A DNA stretch of 7,231 nt, taken from NCBI GenBank assembly GCA_050330055.1, contig JBHJOF010000258.1, positions 1 through 7,231 on the forward strand. Reading direction: 5' to 3'. Both the position numbers and the translations under genes were made by a program. Shown here piece after piece: positions 1 to 5,607 of the stretch. The notes under the pieces are model-generated. The model saw nothing but the letters and a program-made list of their open reading frames with translations. It made no database searches and was not told where the DNA came from. Source of the stretch: JBHJOF01 sp050330055 (GTDB taxonomy: Bacteria; Pseudomonadota; Alphaproteobacteria; Kiloniellales; JAKSDN01). Position 1 is the stretch's first letter. Each line of letters starts with the position of its first letter.

Positions 1-1
1 C

Positions 2-88
2 CGTCTTCGAGGTCGTGCCCGAGGTCGTGCCCGAGGTCGTGCTGGGCCGGCCCGCCTTGGCCCGGCCCACCTCAGCAGGGGGCCGCAT
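2..88 (-). CDS. Possible start of an unrecognised gene running off the left edge
   Basis: An ATG at 88-86 on the minus strand opens a frame that stays open to the window edge (29 codons). The peptide begins MRPPAEVGRAKAGRPSTTSG and then continues as a Thr/Ser/Gly repeat made by the 12-bp tandem repeat. A GGTGG stretch a few bases upstream is a weak ribosome-binding site. The basic, Gly/Pro-rich opening resembles the disordered N-termini of some regulators, but no domain is visible and no function can be given. A competing reading is that the whole stretch is non-coding. Confidence is low because only a fragment is present. Confidence 0.2.
   Translation of the reverse strand, partial: MRPPAEVGRAKAGRPSTTSGTTSGTTSKT
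9..44. repeat. 12-bp tandem repeat, three units
   Basis: The unit GAGGTCGTGCCC occurs at 9-20 and 21-32, and again at 33-44 with the last two bases changed (CTG ending in place of CCC). Twelve bases keep any reading frame open; on the minus strand it reads as Thr-Ser-Gly-Thr repeats. Replication slippage is the likely origin. Confidence 0.8.
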
Positions 89-383
89 CGGAGCCACCGT
101 TTCCGTAGAGATCGCCGCCATTGTGCTTGTTCCCGCTTGGTGTGTCGTTGCAGGCCTTGAGATAGGCGGTCCGCCCTTCTGCTTCTATCCGAAGCTTGCG
201 CCCGAGGAAAGCCGGCGGCCTCTGGCGGACCTCTTCAGTCTGGCTTTTGCCGCCCGGGCTTGCCGCGCAATGTGGGCCATAGTTTATAGTGGCTTCAAGG
301 GCTTGTGGGCCGCCCCCCTTCTCCGCGGGCCGTCCCGCCGGCCCGATACGGTGCGGCAGCTCGGGACGATCGGCGGCGCGGCC
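89..383. other. Gene-poor region upstream of the HAD-like gene
   Basis: No convincing gene lies here. The plus-strand frame of the next gene is open through the stretch, but its translation (Cys-, Phe- and Pro-rich, no domain) does not look like protein, and a candidate promoter sits inside it. A minus-strand frame ending at 72 is also open here and yields a Gly/Asn/Asp-rich tail, but it has no plausible nearby start. Confidence 0.5.
260..288 (+). promoter_or_regulatory. Candidate sigma-70-type promoter for the HAD-like gene
   Basis: TTGCCG at 260-265 and TTTATA at 283-288 are separated by 17 bp. The AT-rich -10 area (TTTATAGT) stands out against the GC-rich surroundings. It lies about 95 bases upstream of the proposed ATG at 384. 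The call is by eye only. Confidence 0.35.
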
Positions 384-1034
384 ATGGCCAGGATACCACC
401 GCGGTGGCGGACGCTCGATCGGGCCGAGGGCCCTTGGAGGCCGCCGCCGATCGGCCACAATCAGGGTCCACCGCTCGAGTCGCGGAACGGTTGGGCCAGC
501 CATTGCTGGCGCCAGGCGCACAAGAAGGCCTGGCGAGCGCCGCCGATCGAGGTGGTGCGGCGGCGCGCCGCCCGGGCCGCCGAGCTGGGTCTCAGCTATC
601 GCGATTACACCGCCATCCTGCTCGACCGCGGCGCCCAGCCGAAGGCGCTGATCTTCGACCTCGGCACCTTGATCGCCAGCCGGCACGATCGGATCACGAC
701 CGACTCGCAAGGCCGCATCCAGCCCCTGCCGGGCGTGGTGGAGCGGCTGACGCGGCTGCGCAACTGCCGCGTCTTCGTCGTGGCCAACCAGGCCAACGCG
801 GAGGCGGCCCGCAGCGTCGTCGAGCAGCTCAATGCGCTCTGCGGCGGCGTCATCGCCGACCATCGCGTCGGTAAGCTGCGGTCGGATCTGCTGCTCGAGC
901 TGTTGGCGGCCCATGGTCTGACGGCGGGAGTCGCGGTGATGGTCGGCGCTGGCGAGCGCGGCCGGCTCTGCGCCGAAGCCGCGCGGCTGGCGCGCTTCCT
1001 TTTGGCCCGGGACTATTTCGGTCACGGCGGCTGA
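384..1034 (+). CDS. IGHNQGPP-motif protein with degenerate HAD-like C-terminal domain
   Basis: The product is 216 aa from the ATG at 384. Residues 23-32 read IGHNQGPPLE, a short N-terminal motif I know from many small alphaproteobacterial and phage-associated proteins. It is followed by a basic helical segment (about 36-82, with HCW, PPIEVVRRR and AAELGLSYRDY), which resembles other alphaproteobacterial IGHNxGP proteins of unknown function. Residues 88-210 resemble a HAD-superfamily phosphatase. Motif I reads FDLGTL (91-96), keeping nucleophile Asp92 but missing the second Asp of DxDGT. Motif II reads VVANQ (132-136) in place of a T/S-NQ. Lys164 could be motif III. Motif IV reads VGAGERG (187-193), without the usual acidic pair. 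Phosphatase activity is therefore doubtful. The ATG at 384 has no clear ribosome-binding site; a GTG at 351 is an alternative, and the frame stays open upstream to 15. The gene converges on the SCO gene 49 bases downstream. Confidence 0.75.
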   Translation: MARIPPRWRTLDRAEGPWRPPPIGHNQGPPLESRNGWASHCWRQAHKKAWRAPPIEVVRRRAARAAELGLSYRDYTAILLDRGAQPKALIFDLGTLIASRHDRITTDSQGRIQPLPGVVERLTRLRNCRVFVVANQANAEAARSVVEQLNALCGGVIADHRVGKLRSDLLLELLAAHGLTAGVAVMVGAGERGRLCAEAARLARFLLARDYFGHGG

Positions 1035-1083
1035 GGCAGGGCCGCGGGTCAGCGCACCCCAAGGCAGCCGTGCAGCAGGATTG

Positions 1084-1725
1084 CTATCCGCCGGCGTAGT
1101 TCCGCAGCGCGTCGGCGATCTCTTCCGCCGTGGCGTCGTGGGTGAAGTGGGCTACGTAGTCGCCGTCCGGGCCCATGAGGAAGAGGAAGCTGGAGTGGTC
1201 GACGAGGTAATCCTCGGCCGAGCCGTCCTCGACCTTGGCGTAGTACACGCGGTAGGCCTTGGCCGCCTGCGCCACCTGCTCGGCGCTGCCGGTGAGCGCC
1301 ACCATCGCGGGGTGGAAGTGCGCCGCGTAGTCCTTCATCACAGCGACCGTATCGCGCTCCGGGTCGACGGTGATGAAGAGCGGCACGACCTTGGCCGCCG
1401 CCGCGGCGTCCTGCTGCTCAAGGATGTCGAGCGCCTGGGTCACGATCGAGAGCGTGGTCGGGCAGACGTCCGGGCAATAGGTGAAGCCGAAGAAGACCAG
1501 CATGAATCGGCCGGCGAAGTCCGCCGGTCTGCGCGTCGTGCCGGTCTGATCGACCAGCTCGAAGTCGCCGCCGATCAGCGCCGTGCCGCTGGTTCTGGCC
1601 ACGCCGCTGACCGCGGCTGGTTGGGTCGGCGAGTTGAAGCGCCAGAGCGCCATGCCGCCGGCCAGCAGCGCGAGGGCGACGGCGAAGATCAGCGCCGCGC
1701 GAACGATGGGCGAAGACGGCAGCAT
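1084..1725 (-). CDS. SCO1/SenC family copper-binding protein
   Basis: The protein is 213 aa. SCO proteins are membrane-anchored, thioredoxin-fold copper chaperones or thiol reductases that help assemble the CuA centre of cytochrome c oxidase on the periplasmic side. An N-terminal hydrophobic segment at about residues 7-28 acts as anchor or signal. The thioredoxin-like domain begins near 48 (GGDFELVDQTG). It contains the hallmark YCPDVCP, with Cys84 and Cys88 as the CxxxC copper ligands, then FITVDPERDT (117-126), and the third ligand His177 in VDHSSFLFLMGPDG. All three ligands are intact and the length is normal. The frame extends to an ATG at 1758, but I prefer the ATG at 1725 because AGGGAG lies 6 bases upstream of it and a candidate promoter -10 overlaps the earlier ATG. 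No oxidase subunit genes are in the window, so the partner is inferred from the family only. Confidence 0.93.
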   Translation of the reverse strand: MLPSSPIVRAALIFAVALALLAGGMALWRFNSPTQPAAVSGVARTSGTALIGGDFELVDQTGTTRRPADFAGRFMLVFFGFTYCPDVCPTTLSIVTQALDILEQQDAAAAAKVVPLFITVDPERDTVAVMKDYAAHFHPAMVALTGSAEQVAQAAKAYRVYYAKVEDGSAEDYLVDHSSFLFLMGPDGDYVAHFTHDATAEEIADALRNYAGG

Positions 1726-1731
1726 GGGTGA

Positions 1732-1737
1732 CTCCCT
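1732..1737 (-). promoter_or_regulatory. Ribosome-binding site fixing the SCO start
   Basis: AGGGAG on the minus strand sits 6 bases upstream of the ATG at 1725. The in-frame ATG at 1758 has no comparable site, so the shorter protein is favoured. Confidence 0.65.
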
Positions 1738-1755
1738 GTCGGCTTTCTCCTGCGA

Positions 1756-1784
1756 CATATAGGGTTCCGCCGACCGCCAGGCAA
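1756..1784 (-). promoter_or_regulatory. Candidate promoter for the SCO gene
   Basis: On the minus strand TTGCCT (1784-1779) is followed after exactly 17 bp by TATATG (1761-1756). Transcription would begin close to 1749, giving a leader of about 24 bases before the ATG at 1725 and placing the ATG at 1758 outside the message. It lies in the 159-bp divergent gap shared with the cobD-like gene. Confidence 0.5.
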
Positions 1785-1884
1785 ATTTCCAACAGCTCGT
1801 TGTCCCGCCCCTTGCGCGATTGACGCCCGCGCGAGTCGCGGCCGAGACTGCGGGCCATGCCTTGGCCCCGCCGCCTGAACCCGC

Positions 1885-2841
1885 ATGACCTGGTATAGCC
1901 CGCCCGGCGCCTACGGCTCGGCCGATCCGCTGTTCCTGCTGCTGATCGCACTCGCCGTCGAGGCCTATGTCGGCGACCGCCGCGTGCTGGGCCGCTGGGG
2001 CCAGGCGCCGCGCCGCGGGCTAGCGGCGCTGCTGCGCGCGCTGGAGCAGCGCCTCGACCGGCCGGAGCGCAGCCGTCGCGCACGTCTGCTGCGCGGCTGG
2101 ACCGCCATGCTCTTCGTGCTGCTGCTGGCAGTCGTCGCCGGCCTCGCGCTCACGCTCTTCCGGCGCCACTATCCCTTCGGCTGGGTCGTCGAGCTGCTGC
2201 TGCTGGTCACGCTGCTGGCGCAACGCAGCACCTGGGTCCGTGGCCAAGCGGTGCTGCAGGCGCTGGAGAGCGGCAGCCTGGAGCTGGCCCGTGCCGCCCT
2301 GCCGCCCCTGACTGCGCGCACCTATGCCACGCTCGACCTGGCGCGCCTCGATCGGCGCGGCATTCTGCTGGCCGCGCTCGGCGGAATCGCCGGGCGCGCG
2401 GCCGGCGGCCTGGTGGCGCCGACCTTCTGGTACGTGGCCTTCGGTCTGCCCGGCCTCTTCCTGCAGCAGGCGCTGCACATAGCGGCCGCCGGTCACGCCG
2501 CGACAGCCGCGCCGGCGGATGAGGAAGCAGGCGCCTATGGCCGGGCGGCTGTGGCGTGCAATCGCGTCGTGGCCTATCTGCCCGACCGGCTGGCCGGCCT
2601 GATCATCATCGCCGCGGCGCTCTTCGTGCCGCAAAGTCAGCCGCGGCTGGCGCTCGCCAATCTGAGGCGATCCAGGTTCTGGGCGCAGGCGGCGCTCGGC
2701 GGTGCATTGGGTTTGCGACTCAACCGCGTCGAAGAGATCGGCACCGCGCTGCTGCGACGCGCGCTCTTTCTCTTTGCCGTCGTCTGCCTGATCAACGCCG
2801 GCCTGGTCGCCGGCATCGCCCTGCTGCGCCTGGCGTTGTGA
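1885..2841 (+). CDS. cobD: Divergent CobD/CbiB family membrane protein (adenosylcobinamide-phosphate synthase homologue)
   Basis: The protein is 318 aa, about the usual length for CobD/CbiB, the inner-membrane enzyme that attaches aminopropanol (phosphate) to adenosylcobyric acid. Family landmarks in order are an N-terminal membrane helix ending EAYVGD (26-31), LGRWGQ (35-40), a helix at about 72-92, a helix with LAQRST (111-116), ESGSLELARAALPPLTART (128-146), GGLVAPTFWYVAFGLPG (174-190), AYLPDRLAGL (230-239), a further helix, GGALGLRL (272-279) and a C-terminal helix (about 293-315). The expected VExVAEN..DG, NTLDSM and DDxxN motifs are replaced by neutral residues, and no Asp, Glu or Asn occurs from residue 157 to 211, so normal catalysis is doubtful. 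An in-frame TGA at 1876-1878 rules out a longer form; no strong ribosome-binding site is seen. The other cobalamin genes lie 1-4 kb downstream, separated from it by the SYLF gene. The family call is firm; the activity is uncertain. Confidence 0.82.
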   Translation: MTWYSPPGAYGSADPLFLLLIALAVEAYVGDRRVLGRWGQAPRRGLAALLRALEQRLDRPERSRRARLLRGWTAMLFVLLLAVVAGLALTLFRRHYPFGWVVELLLLVTLLAQRSTWVRGQAVLQALESGSLELARAALPPLTARTYATLDLARLDRRGILLAALGGIAGRAAGGLVAPTFWYVAFGLPGLFLQQALHIAAAGHAATAAPADEEAGAYGRAAVACNRVVAYLPDRLAGLIIIAAALFVPQSQPRLALANLRRSRFWAQAALGGALGLRLNRVEEIGTALLRRALFLFAVVCLINAGLVAGIALLRLAL

Positions 2842-2860
2842 TTCCAGGCGGCTGCGGGAC

Positions 2861-2897
2861 GCACCCTCGCACTTCGACAGGCTCAGTATGAGGGTGC
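2861..2897. repeat. Intergenic inverted repeat, copy A (possible terminator of the cobD-like gene)
   Basis: GCACCCTC (2861-2868) pairs with GAGGGTGC (2890-2897), an 8-bp stem. The loop contains CTTCGACAGGCTCAG, the core of an intergenic repeat common in alphaproteobacterial genomes. It begins 19 bases after the stop codon of the cobD-like gene. There is no U-run, so a terminator role is only possible. Confidence 0.7.
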
Positions 2898-2924
2898 TTG
2901 AGATTTGGCGATCCGTCGCAAGAG

Positions 2925-2963
2925 CCTGTCGAAGCCTCATCCTGAGCTTGTCGAAGGATGAGG
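2925..2963. repeat. Intergenic inverted repeat, copy B, opposite orientation
   Basis: CCTCATCC (2935-2942) pairs with GGATGAGG (2956-2963) around a 13-base loop containing TGAGCTTGTCGAA. The core is the reverse complement of copy A with two differences. A further partial unit, CCTGTCGAAG at 2925-2934, repeats as CTTGTCGAAG at 2947-2956. Lying 33 bases past the SYLF stop codon, it may terminate that minus-strand transcript. Confidence 0.75.
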
Positions 2964-2996
2964 AAATCCGCGAGGCGCCAGCTTACACCGGCCTTC

Positions 2997-3704
2997 TTAT
3001 GGCAGCGCCGCGCGCAGCGGATCGGCATGACCGTTGTAGAACTTGCGGTCGATCACGATCGCCCGCGCGGGTGCATAGGCGTTGTAGTACTGGTCGTTGT
3101 AGGACTGGCGGTCGATGAAAGCCGCCCCTTCCAGCGCGCCGCCGGCAAAGGCGCCGACCGCGGTCGAGAAGGCATAGACGTCGGCGCTCAGATTGGTCGT
3201 GGTCGAGGCCTCGAGGCCCTTGCCGATCGGCCCGATGGCGACGCTGAGGTCGCCGCCCAGCTTGGCATTGTTGCTGAGGATGGCGTCGACGGCGCCGTCG
3301 TTCATCAGGGTGAAGACGGCCTCGGAAACCTGGCCGCCGATCTGCAGGCCGATGCTGCCGGCCGCGAGCGTGTAGAAGGCGGGCGAGCTCCACGAGCCGT
3401 CGCTGCCCTTGAAAAGCATAACGCCAGCACCGCCTTTGCCGCCGATGATGAAGCCGCCTTTGATCAGCGACGGCACGATGAAGACGCCATGGGCGCGGCC
3501 GATGTAGTCGTTCAGCTCCGGCGTATCGCGGTGCGACATCAGCCGGACCAGGCTAAGACGCGCGCGCTCGACCAGGTCCTCCGGTTCGGTCAGGGCGACC
3601 GCCGGCCCGTTGGCCGCCGCGAGCAGCAGCGGAGCCAGGACGAGAAGCGTTGCGTCCTGCAGGAGGCGTCGGCGCGAAAGCGCGCGGGATGCAATGCGAG
3701 TCAT
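2997..3704 (-). CDS. Exported SYLF-domain (YSC84/DUF500-like) lipid-binding protein
   Basis: The protein is 235 aa. SYLF domains bind phospholipids, and the eukaryotic YSC84/SH3YL1 members bind phosphoinositides; the bacterial role is poorly defined. The N-terminus has SRRRLLQ (10-16) and then a hydrophobic stretch (about 19-32) ending PAVALT, which fits a twin-arginine export signal with cleavage near 38. The SYLF domain spans about 44-222. It shows AHGVFIVPSLIKGGFIIGGKG (71-91), SIGLQIGGQ (117-125), LGGDLSVAIGPIG (149-161) and FSTAVGAFAGGALEG (179-193), followed by the typical NAYAPARAIVIDRKFYNG tail (208-225). AGGGAG lies 8 bases upstream of the ATG at 3704. A GTG at 3713, 9 bases upstream, overlaps that site and is a less likely start. 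The gene converges on the cobD-like gene and has no evident link to cobalamin synthesis. Confidence 0.92.
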   Translation of the reverse strand: MTRIASRALSRRRLLQDATLLVLAPLLLAAANGPAVALTEPEDLVERARLSLVRLMSHRDTPELNDYIGRAHGVFIVPSLIKGGFIIGGKGGAGVMLFKGSDGSWSSPAFYTLAAGSIGLQIGGQVSEAVFTLMNDGAVDAILSNNAKLGGDLSVAIGPIGKGLEASTTTNLSADVYAFSTAVGAFAGGALEGAAFIDRQSYNDQYYNAYAPARAIVIDRKFYNGHADPLRAALP

Positions 3705-3712
3705 GAACGGCA

Positions 3713-3718
3713 CTCCCT
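3713..3718 (-). promoter_or_regulatory. Ribosome-binding site fixing the SYLF gene start
   Basis: AGGGAG on the minus strand lies 8 bases upstream of the ATG at 3704. The alternative GTG start at 3713-3711 overlaps it, which excludes this site from serving that start. Confidence 0.65.
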
Positions 3719-3831
3719 CGGTATGAAAGGGCTCTCAAGCATCTCCTACGAGACTCCCCACGACCCCATCCCTGCTGCGGATTCTACCATCTGGCGCGGC
3801 AAAGCACAGCGCCGAAGGCGGCCGCCTGCGG

Positions 3832-3896
3832 CTAGAGCATTTTCAGGCGAAATAGAAGCCGGTTCGCCGTCCGAAAATGCGACCAATCAAGAAGTT
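3832..3896. repeat. Imperfect hairpin repeat, first half of a composite element
   Basis: The stretch opens with CTAGAGCA and contains GCATTTTCAGGCGAA (3837-3851), which pairs imperfectly, with a bulge, with TTCGCCGTCCGAAAATGC (3863-3880). This resembles the GAGCATTTTC...GAAAATGC intergenic repeats known from alphaproteobacteria. About 16 bases of linker join it to the palindrome that follows. Confidence 0.7.
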
Positions 3897-3933
3897 CTAG
3901 AGCATGATCCGATTCAATCGGATCATGCTCTAG
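3897..3933. repeat. Perfect 17-bp palindrome overlapping a stop codon; likely terminator
   Basis: The arm at 3897-3913 (CTAGAGCATGATCCGAT) is exactly complementary to 3917-3933, with a 3-base loop TCA. The GAGCATGATC core matches a widespread alphaproteobacterial intergenic repeat. The minus-strand stop codon of the histidine phosphatase gene (3932-3930) lies inside the right arm, so the mRNA would fold immediately at the end of the gene. It has no U-run, so its effect may be transcript end protection or attenuation rather than classic termination. Confidence 0.85.
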
Positions 3934-4613
3934 TCGGGATCGCGCGCCATCAGGTTGACGCAGGCGACGCGCCAGGCCTCGGTCAGATCGGGGGCGTGGC
4001 TGCCGGGGGCGCCGGCGATGTGGTCGATGCGCGTGAGCGAGCAGTTGTCGATCGAGAAGCTCAGCACCCGCTCGGCCTCGAGCCCGAGCGCGATGGCGAG
4101 CGCCGCGCGAATCGTGCCGCCGTGGGTGACGGCGACGATGTTGCGCCCCGCGTGCTCGCGCGTGAGCTTGGCGACGACCGGGCCGACCCGCTCGATGAGC
4201 TGCTGGAAGCTCTCGCCGCCGGGCGGTGCCTCGTGCGCCGGGCTCAGCCAGAAGCGGTGCCAGGCACCGTCGCGCTGGGCGCGCAGCTCCGCGTGGCTGC
4301 GGCCCTGCCAGTCACCCAGGTGCTGCTCGGCCAGTGCGGCCTCGGCGAGAAAGCTCGGCAGGCGGCCGAGTTCACGCTCGTCGTCCTCACTGGCCGGACG
4401 ATGCGCCAGGATCGCCTCTGCGGTCTGCCGGGTGCGTTGCAGGTGGCTGGTGACCCAGACCGCCTCGGCCGGGACCAGCGTAGCCAGGCGGCGGAACAGC
4501 GCCGGGTCGGAGCAGTCGGCCGGCATGTCGTTCTGGCCGTAGATGCGGCCGCCCGAATTGACCGGCGCGTGGCGAATCCACCACCAACGGGTGACGACGG
4601 CGTCTTCGGTCAT
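3930..4613 (-). CDS. Histidine phosphatase, probable alpha-ribazole phosphatase (CobC-like)
   Basis: The protein is 227 aa, of the phosphoglycerate mutase/histidine phosphatase superfamily. Visible catalytic residues are Arg14-His15 in IRHAPV (phosphohistidine), Arg60 in TSHLQRTRQTA, Glu96 in EQHLGDWQGR, and Arg169 and His164 in AVTHGGTIRAAL. GGRIYGQNDMPADCSD (21-36) and PGGESFQQL (131-139) fit the alpha-ribazole phosphatase subgroup, which removes the 5' phosphate from alpha-ribazole phosphate or from the cobalamin 5'-phosphate made by CobS. Catalytic Gly of the usual RHG is Ala here, as in some relatives. The frame extends upstream to 4784, but that part is the shadow of cobS; the ATG at 4613 puts the start 10 bases after the cobS stop, so the two genes are one operon. 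The C-terminal codons run into the palindrome. Specificity is inferred from context; other small phosphate esters are possible substrates. Confidence 0.88.
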   Translation of the reverse strand: MTEDAVVTRWWWIRHAPVNSGGRIYGQNDMPADCSDPALFRRLATLVPAEAVWVTSHLQRTRQTAEAILAHRPASEDDERELGRLPSFLAEAALAEQHLGDWQGRSHAELRAQRDGAWHRFWLSPAHEAPPGGESFQQLIERVGPVVAKLTREHAGRNIVAVTHGGTIRAALAIALGLEAERVLSFSIDNCSLTRIDHIAGAPGSHAPDLTEAWRVACVNLMARDPD

Positions 4614-4623
4614 GATTCTGCGC

Positions 4624-5433
4624 TCATAGTGTAGCCAGACCCAGTAGCACGGCGACCTCTGCCGCCTGCGCCGCGGCGCCGAGCACGTCGCCTGTATAGC
4701 CGCCGATCTGCGCCCGGGCCAAGAGCGCGACCAGGGCGGCCGCTGCGGCCGCCAGCAGCAGGGCGAGCACGGCCGCGCCGGCATCGAGCGCGATCACCGC
4801 GATTGCGGCGCCGATCGCCAGGCTGGTCCAGACCGCTGTCTTGTCCGGTCGCCCCGTGGCCGCGGCCAGGCCCGTGTCGCGGGCCAGGGGCAGCAGCGCC
4901 ATGATGGGCGGCAGCACGGCGCGTGCCAAGGCGTGGGCGGCGACCAGGGCGGCGAGCGCCGCGCCGGCCGAGGCCCCAGTCGAGGCCCCAGTCGAAGCCC
5001 CGGTCGAAGCCAGGGCGGCGAGCGCCGCGGCACGCAGGCCGATCGACAGCACCAGGGCGATGACGCCGAAGCTGCCGATCCGCGAATCGCGCATGATGGC
5101 GAGCTTGCGGTCGCGCTCGCGCGCGCCGCCGAAGCCGTCGGCCACGTCGGCCAGGCCGTCTTCGTGTAAGGCGCCGGTGGCCAGCAGGGTGGCGCCGACG
5201 GCGACCAGCCCCACGGCCAGCGGCGGCAGGCCCAGCGCAGCGGCCAGCCAGAAGGCGAAACCGCCGATCAGCCCAACCAGGGCGCCGGCCAGCGGATAGG
5301 CGCGCACGGCCCGCGCCGGCTCCGGGACGCGCACGCGGCCGGCGGGCAGGCGGGTCAGCAGCGCCACGGCCTCGCTCAGGTCGTCGAGCCAGGCTCGCAG
5401 GGCGGCGTCGGGCTGGGAAGCGCGGGGAGACAT
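4624..5433 (-). CDS. cobS: Adenosylcobinamide-GDP ribazoletransferase (cobalamin synthase)
   Basis: The protein is 269 aa, a polytopic inner-membrane enzyme that joins adenosylcobinamide-GDP to alpha-ribazole (or its 5'-phosphate) and so closes the nucleotide loop. Family motifs are LLTRLPAGRV (25-34), AYPLAGALVG (45-54), the signature GALHEDGLADVADGFGGA (87-104) with its acidic metal-binding residues intact, RKLAIMRDSRIGSFG (109-123), and QIGGYTGDVLGAAAQ (242-256). Several Ala/Leu-rich membrane helices lie between (about 49-68, 72-88, 122-140, 158-175, 203-235). An unusual Ser-Thr-Gly-Ala repeat at 142-156 comes from a 12-bp DNA repeat and sits between two helices, so it probably forms a loop. 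The ATG at 5433 gives a normal length; its ribosome-binding site is weak. In the Pseudomonas denitrificans naming this enzyme is CobV. It is the first gene of the operon with the phosphatase. Confidence 0.96.
   Translation of the reverse strand: MSPRASQPDAALRAWLDDLSEAVALLTRLPAGRVRVPEPARAVRAYPLAGALVGLIGGFAFWLAAALGLPPLAVGLVAVGATLLATGALHEDGLADVADGFGGARERDRKLAIMRDSRIGSFGVIALVLSIGLRAAALAALASTGASTGASTGASAGAALAALVAAHALARAVLPPIMALLPLARDTGLAAATGRPDKTAVWTSLAIGAAIAVIALDAGAAVLALLLAAAAAALVALLARAQIGGYTGDVLGAAAQAAEVAVLLGLATL
4944..5029. repeat. In-frame repeats inside cobS
   Basis: Three 12-bp units (4969-4980, 4981-4992, 4993-5004; consensus CGAGGCCCCAGT) and a partial fourth encode the STGA repeat. They are flanked by a 20-bp direct repeat, CCAGGGCGGCGAGCGCCGCG, at 4944-4963 and 5010-5029, exactly 66 bp apart. 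Every period is a multiple of 3, so the frame is kept. Confidence 0.85.
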
Positions 5434-5480
5434 CGCTGCGAATCGGAGGCTCCGGTTGAGGACATCGTGCCGGCTGGGCG

Positions 5481-5509
5481 GTTATAGGCCAGAAGCTTGC
5501 GGGCGGCCA
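5481..5509 (-). promoter_or_regulatory. Candidate promoter for the cobS-phosphatase operon
   Basis: TATAAC on the minus strand (5486-5481) is the only AT-rich -10-like hexamer in the divergent gap and lies about 47 bases before the cobS ATG. The -35 17 bp upstream, TGGCCG (5509-5504), is poor. Confidence 0.3.
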
Positions 5510-5541
5510 GTGGCCGGCAGCTGTGGGCGAAGCACCGGCGC

Positions 5542-5570
5542 TGGACGGCCAGCGGCTCTGCCGGCATAGT
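5542..5570 (+). promoter_or_regulatory. Candidate promoter for cobT
   Basis: TGGACG (5542-5547) and CATAGT (5565-5570) are 17 bp apart, each matching four of six consensus bases. The site is about 50 bases upstream of the cobT GTG. It was found by eye in a 190-bp divergent gap that holds no other gene and no recognisable cobalamin riboswitch. Confidence 0.3.
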
Positions 5571-5607
5571 GCGCGGCGCAATAAAAGTTCCGCCAGATTC
5601 AGCGCTT

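Noticed and set aside
15..383. Upstream extension of the HAD-like protein to position 15
   Set aside because: The added 123 residues lack any recognisable domain, begin in a tandem repeat and span a candidate promoter; the IGHNQGPP family motif normally lies near the N-terminus.
72..1025. Minus-strand frame opposite the HAD-like gene
   Set aside because: Arg/Gln/Asp-rich shadow without domains. Its last 35 residues look somewhat more protein-like, but no start codon separates them from the shadow.
1023..1073. CACGGC/GCCGTG inverted repeat as a terminator between convergent genes
   Set aside because: Short six-base arms far apart with no U-run; not distinguishable from chance in GC-rich DNA.
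2958..4634. Very long plus-strand open frame
   Set aside because: It lies opposite the SYLF and phosphatase genes and runs through repeats; its translation has no domain and is a by-product of high GC content.
4614..4784. N-terminal extension of the histidine phosphatase
   Set aside because: It overlaps the cobS 3' end in another frame and is Arg/Cys/Trp-rich; the RHA motif follows the ATG at 4613 at the usual distance.
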